Both the position numbers and the translations under genes were made by a program. 29,596 nt of DNA from Barthelona sp. PAP020 (lineage: Eukaryota > Metamonada: BaSk clade): NCBI GenBank assembly GCA_040182905.1, contig JARQWU010000116.1, positions 1 to 29,596 on the forward strand, written 5' to 3'. Positions 26,136 through 29,596 of the stretch are shown one piece after another. How positions within the stretch are numbered: the stretch's first letter is position 1; each line of letters opens with the position of its first letter. The notes below the pieces were generated by a model. The model was given only the letters and a program-made list of their open reading frames with translations, did not search any database and was not told where the DNA came from.

Positions 26136-27828
26136 ATGGTTGTTAACACTAACATTGCACACCTTAAAAAGACAATTGAATTGAAGGAAAAAGAAGTTGA
26201 CATTATTTTTGTTGCAAACTGGCGATCAAAAGGAAAGAATCGGGTACCCAATCTAGAATCATTCACAGAGATTATGAATTCTTTGAAACCTACCGAAATT
26301 TTACCATATACATTTAAAATACTCAACCAGTTTTTTGCAACAGGAGCATTTGGATACTTAAGCACCGCTGAAAAATACGGAATTGTTCATATCATCAAGT
26401 TTTTTCACAAGAAGCCGGCAAAACATGATTTCCTCAAAGAATGCGTGCCAATGGCGCTGCATCATCCTTGCATTCGTCAAATTCATGGCGTGACCAAAAT
26501 GAATGGCAAGACTGGGATAGTTATGGAATTTTGTGATTCAGTTCTAGAGCATGAAATACCCAACCTGTCACGAATGTGGCTTAGTTCATGGCGATCTGAA
26601 ACCCAACAATGTTCTTTTGAGGAAAGTAAGTGGAAAGTTTATTCCTGCTTTGAGCGATTTTGGAACTGTGAAAGATGCCAACAGTTTTTCCATGGTTTCT
26701 ATGGTAGGCGCTATTGCATATGTTGCTCCTGAAATACTTGTTTGGGAAAATGAGGATGAAATTAATCGAAAGGCTATCGATGTGTGGGCGTTTGCTGTGA
26801 TGATGATTTATGTAATTACAGGCGTTTGTCCTTTTGAAGGAATTGATGATCGTAAAGCGTTCAGATATTTGCTAAATGGGAAATTGCCATATTCCGACGA
26901 GATGATTGATTCCATTCCTGGTCATGGTATTGTAAAGCTGTGTTTCGATAAAAACCCTACCGAGCGTCCGTCGTTCGAGTTGATTGCTGATTATCTGAAG
27001 ATGCTTGTAGATACTGTGGTTGAAGAGACAGGTATTAAAGAGCAAATTGACCCATTTGTTAAGTATAACATGGATCAAGTTGTTGTTCCAGATGGGTTTG
27101 ATGTAGATGGATTTGAAGATGATGGTCGGCCAAAGAAGATCTATTATGCGGCTTGTGATGGTAATCTTGAGGTTGTCAAGCAGTGTATCAAAGCTGGCGT
27201 TGATGTGAACAAACAGGGTAAGGAAGGAAGGACATCGTTGTATGGAGCTTGTTTTGATGGGCACATGGGAGTTGTTGAGTTTTTGATGGACTTTGGTGCT
27301 GATATCAATTTTTGTAATAAAAATGGTACTTCTCCATTATATGTTAGTTGTCAAAATGGTCATCTTGATGTTGCTAAAATGCTCTTGGAAAATGGAGCTG
27401 ATGTTAATTTGTGTGTGAATGATGGATTTTCTCCATTGTATATCAGTTGTCAAAAAGGTCATCTTGATGTTGCCAAAATGCTTTTGAAATATGGAGCTGA
27501 TGTTAATTTGTGTGCGAATGATGGATTTTCTCCATTGTATATCAGTTGTCAAAAAGGTCATCTTGATGTTGCCAAAATGCTCTTGGATCATGGAGCTGAT
27601 GTCAATTTGTGTATGAATGAAGATGCTTCTCCATTACACATCAGTTCTCAATTTGGTCATCTTGACACAGTAAAACTTCTATTGGATCATGGAGCCGATG
27701 TAAATCTCAAATTTCAACAAAAATGGACACCAATGGATATTGCCAGAAGTGAAGGTCATTCCCAAATTGTACAATTTCTCCATCCCTTCTACAATTCATC
27801 CAGTACTTTTACTTCTTTACAAACTTAA
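26136..27828 (+). pseudogene. Kinase-ankyrin repeat gene broken by a deletion/frameshift
   Basis: The first part (26136 to about 26565) encodes an N-extension and the kinase N-lobe: VHIIKFF, ECVPMALHHPCIRQIHGV, GIVMEFCD, EIPN. The second part, in a different frame (from about 26566 to 27828), continues with CHECGLVHGDLKPNN, SDFGTV, VAPE, DVWAFAV and RPSF. Seven ankyrin repeats follow (about 27144-27800). Against the kinase at 22362-24704, 19 codons of the C-lobe between IPN and CH are missing: 57 nt expected, 1 nt present, a net 56-nt deletion that explains the frameshift. Splicing cannot restore absent sequence. Both parts are otherwise intact, so the lesion is recent or an assembly error. 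An ATG at 26551 could still give a protein of up to 425 residues lacking the N-lobe. All seven ankyrins remain readable. Confidence 0.75.
27406..27603 (+). repeat. Near-identical tandem 99-nt ankyrin units
   Basis: Units 27406-27504 and 27505-27603 each encode one 33-residue ankyrin repeat and differ at about six of 99 positions, clustered at the end. The core encoding DGFSPLYISCQKGHLDVAKM is nearly unchanged. The preceding and following units are related but more diverged. This indicates recent unit duplication or gene conversion. Confidence 0.85.
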
Positions 27829-28235
27829 ATTCACAAAACATCAGCCTATTAATAAATTATCACACAATAATGATACTGAAAATACCCAACTCTATATCCC
27901 AACTTTCTATTCAAATTTTAAATTTACAGGGTTCAAACCAAGATGTAACCCACTTTTTATAAATCCTTCAATTTTGTTATTAACAATCACACAGTGAACT
28001 TAGTTTCTCATTGGCATATTAGCTAAAGTGAAATCTCTATCGTTCTATCTGTGCTTACTGTGGTTGGATTCTAATGCACGATTAGTTTAGTTTTTAGGGA
28101 GTAGGTAGATACCTATCCTTTATTGACTGCAAAACTCAAGAAATATGGACAAAATACTACTTGTTTTTATGCTTTTGAAGTTGAACAGAAATTCTTGAAC
28201 TAAAATATTAATCCTGAAAGTAACTCACGATTAAG

Positions 28236-28436
28236 ATGGATTAGGTGTATGAATGAAAAAATAACTATAGTATTCGTTTGGCTAAAAGCTTCCAGAGTTT
28301 GATGGACCTTTTAAAACTTTAAATTTTCTGAGATAAAGTTTAAATTTTAAAATTTTGTTTTTATGAAATGAAGAATTTCTCCAAAATTCTCATAATTGAT
28401 CGTTAAAATTACATTTTAGTCTCTCAATTCCCTCTT
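28236..28436. repeat. Dispersed repeat, copy C (diverged)
   Basis: Aligns with copy B at an offset of about 233 nt: GGCTAAAAGC vs GGTTAAAGGC, a shared GATAAAGTTTAAA-like core, TTGATCGTT, and ACATTTTAGTC vs ACATTTCAGTC, CTCAAT. It has more changes and small gaps than A against B and lies directly upstream of B. Boundaries are approximate. Confidence 0.65.
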
Positions 28437-28449
28437 CCTTCAATCTCTG

Positions 28450-28690
28450 TAATTATTTCCAAGCCAAGAAGCACTGTGCGTATGAGTGAATAAAAAAGAA
28501 TAGTGTTTATTTGGTTAAAGGCTTTCGAGGCCCGATTGATCTGTTGAAAAACTTTAGATTTTCTAAGGTAAAGTTTAAACTTTAAAATTTTACTTTTGCA
28601 AAAGCACAAAAAATAGGAATGAAGAGTTTCTCTGAAATTCTCCTACTTGATCGTTCCAATTACATTTCAGTCCCTCAATGCCCCTGCTGG
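28450..28690. repeat. Dispersed repeat, copy B
   Basis: Best match to copy A at 25259-25500 (shared TTATTTCCAAGCCAAGAAGC and GAGTGAATAAAAAAGAATAG), and a more diverged match to copy C just upstream. It ends near TCCCTCAATGCCCCTGCTGG. No coding capacity is claimed. Confidence 0.75.
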
Positions 28691-29247
28691 GATTTTGATT
28701 GAAATTTGCTAGAATGAGTTTTCTGAGTTAACTTTCTTTGTAAATAAACATAGTTGTTTCACAACTTGACCAAATAAATATATTGGTTTCAATTGGAACA
28801 ACATTTCACAGTCATTCATACTTGTAGTGTGTTATTATCAAAAATTTGTAAAAATGTGGAAGTTCATGCTCAATGAATGGAATTTATTGGAGATATAAAG
28901 AGGTCATCAAATATCACTTCCTTTATTTGTTGTTTCTTAACCATCTTTAGGTCCAATTTTTTAAGTTACTTGGGCATCTGAATCCACGTGAGTTTTTCCC
29001 AAACCTTAACTAACTCGTTTCGTTGTTCACTGAACAACTCATACCTCATAAATATCTAATAAAATAAAAATTATGTTTTAAAAGTTGCAAGAATAAAATA
29101 ATTGAATAATTTTAATTTTCAAAACTAATGCATCAAAAAGTATTATTTATTTTCTTTTTATTGGTAATAAAATTTATACTCAATTCTATTTTCAAATTAT
29201 CATTATCACCAAGTTATTTTAAATCAACAAGTAAGCTTCCTTTACAC

Positions 29248-29318
29248 GGTCTTATGGTCTAGGGGTAGGACAGCGGACTTTGAATCCGCTAGCCCCGGTT
29301 CGATTCCGGGTAAGACCA
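29248..29318 (+). tRNA. tRNA-Gln(UUG): tRNA-Gln (anticodon UUG)
   Basis: 71-nt cloverleaf. Acceptor arms GGTCTTA/TAAGACC and discriminator A; D-stem GTCT/GGAC with AGGGGTA loop; anticodon stem GCGGA/TCCGC with loop CTTTGAA and anticodon TTG; T-arm CCCGG-TTCGATT-CCGGG. A-box and B-box (GGTTCGATTCC) promoters are intact. No intron, and no encoded CCA (A, then AG follow), as expected for a eukaryotic nuclear gene. It reads CAA codons. Confidence 0.97.
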
Positions 29319-29320
29319 AG

Positions 29321-29324
29321 TTTT
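29321..29324 (+). terminator. RNA polymerase III terminator of tRNA-Gln
   Basis: TTTT begins three bases after the tRNA end, with a second TTTT at 29327-29330, the usual Pol III stop signal. Confidence 0.75.
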
Positions 29325-29596
29325 GATTTTGTGAAAAAAAGAACTAGGATCGAGTCTCTACAATAACAAAATTAGCGCATTCCATCACGTTTCACGTTAG
29401 ACGAAAGGGCAAAATTAAAGGCTTTAATTTATAATTACTAACTGGGGTTGGGGAAATTAGTCCATGGTATCTTTGCTGTTTTGGTCAACCGATTCAGAAT
29501 TTCACGTTAGGTACAAGAAAAGGTATACGAAAGCTTTTATATACGGTGTGTTATTGAAATGAGTAGTTGGGAAAGCCTTGAATTTGAATCCTGGCT
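29325..29596. other. Downstream flank of the tRNA gene
   Basis: No gene is seen. TTTCACGTTAG occurs at 29390-29400 and again at 29500-29510. The last bases, GAATCCTGGCT, resemble the T-arm of a tRNA but no cloverleaf can be built before the window ends. Confidence 0.4.

Larger units (their letters stand above)
27829..29247. other. Gene-free stretch with dispersed repeats
   Basis: 1419 bases between the kinase-ankyrin gene and the tRNA. It contains two tandem diverged copies of the dispersed repeat (about 28236-28436 and 28450-28690) and TTTTTCCCAAACCT (28993-29006), which resembles the element seen in the two short divergent promoters. No credible gene; open frames in the repeat are by-products. 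Confidence 0.5.

Noticed and set aside
26551-26580. Programmed ribosomal frameshift in the kinase-ankyrin gene
   Set aside because: A frameshift would not restore the 19 missing residues of the kinase core, so a deletion explains it better.
28424-28609. Minus-strand open frame of 61 codons in repeat copy B
   Set aside because: Shared with copy A only because the DNA is repeated; copy C does not keep it.
29586-29596. Possible second tRNA at the right edge (GAATCCTGGCT)
   Set aside because: No acceptor, D or anticodon arm can be built upstream.

Overview
The window is a gene-dense, very AT-rich piece of a eukaryotic nuclear genome that uses the standard code: TAA and TGA both end conserved genes and no stop codon needs reading through. 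The gene content (SEC11, SMC6, RPB4, cytosolic uL16/RPL10, Pecanex, DNA polymerase alpha, USP5, a TALE homeodomain, a nuclear tRNA-Gln) is eukaryotic. SF-assemblin and a sperm-tail PG-rich repeat protein point to a flagellated protist. Three introns are supported. They are tiny (34, 39 and 61 nt), lie close to the 5' ends of their genes, and end in CTAAT followed within 3 to 5 nt by TAG. This compact branch-point/acceptor resembles that of parabasalids and other metamonads. The two kinases with ankyrin or WD40 tails would also fit such a genome, but the lineage is an inference and no species is claimed.

Layout. 1-970: no gene, two strong inverted repeats. 971-6660 (+): SF-assemblin, SEC11 signal peptidase, a stand-alone flavodoxin-fold protein and SMC6. 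7057-8269: RPB4 (-) and RPL10 (+) diverge from a 77-bp spacer, and both have 5'-proximal introns. 8468-13115: the PG-rich repeat protein (-) and Pecanex (+) diverge from an 82-bp spacer. 13331-18564: DNA polymerase alpha (-) and a TALE homeodomain protein (+) diverge. 19414-21564 (-): USP5-type deubiquitinase. 21565-22361: a non-coding block with a cluster of hairpins. 22362-24704 (-): TKL-like kinase, coiled coil, WD40. 26136-27828 (+): a related kinase with ankyrin repeats, broken by a deletion. 27829-29247: no gene, diverged copies of a dispersed repeat. 29248-29318 (+): tRNA-Gln(UUG).

Genes 971-21564 are mostly single-copy housekeeping genes with short spacers, often in divergent pairs that probably share promoters. 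From about 21.6 kb on the region looks accessory: long spacers, a dispersed repeat, two paralogous kinases with different C-terminal repeat domains, and one damaged gene.

Most notable observations: the RPL10 start codon exists only after splicing; the TALE homeodomain lacks the invariant Asn51; the kinase-ankyrin gene carries an inferred 56-nt deletion; there is a dense hairpin cluster at 22.0-22.2 kb; and an unidentified repeat family lies at 25.3 and 28.2-28.7 kb. I saw no clearly new multi-gene system.
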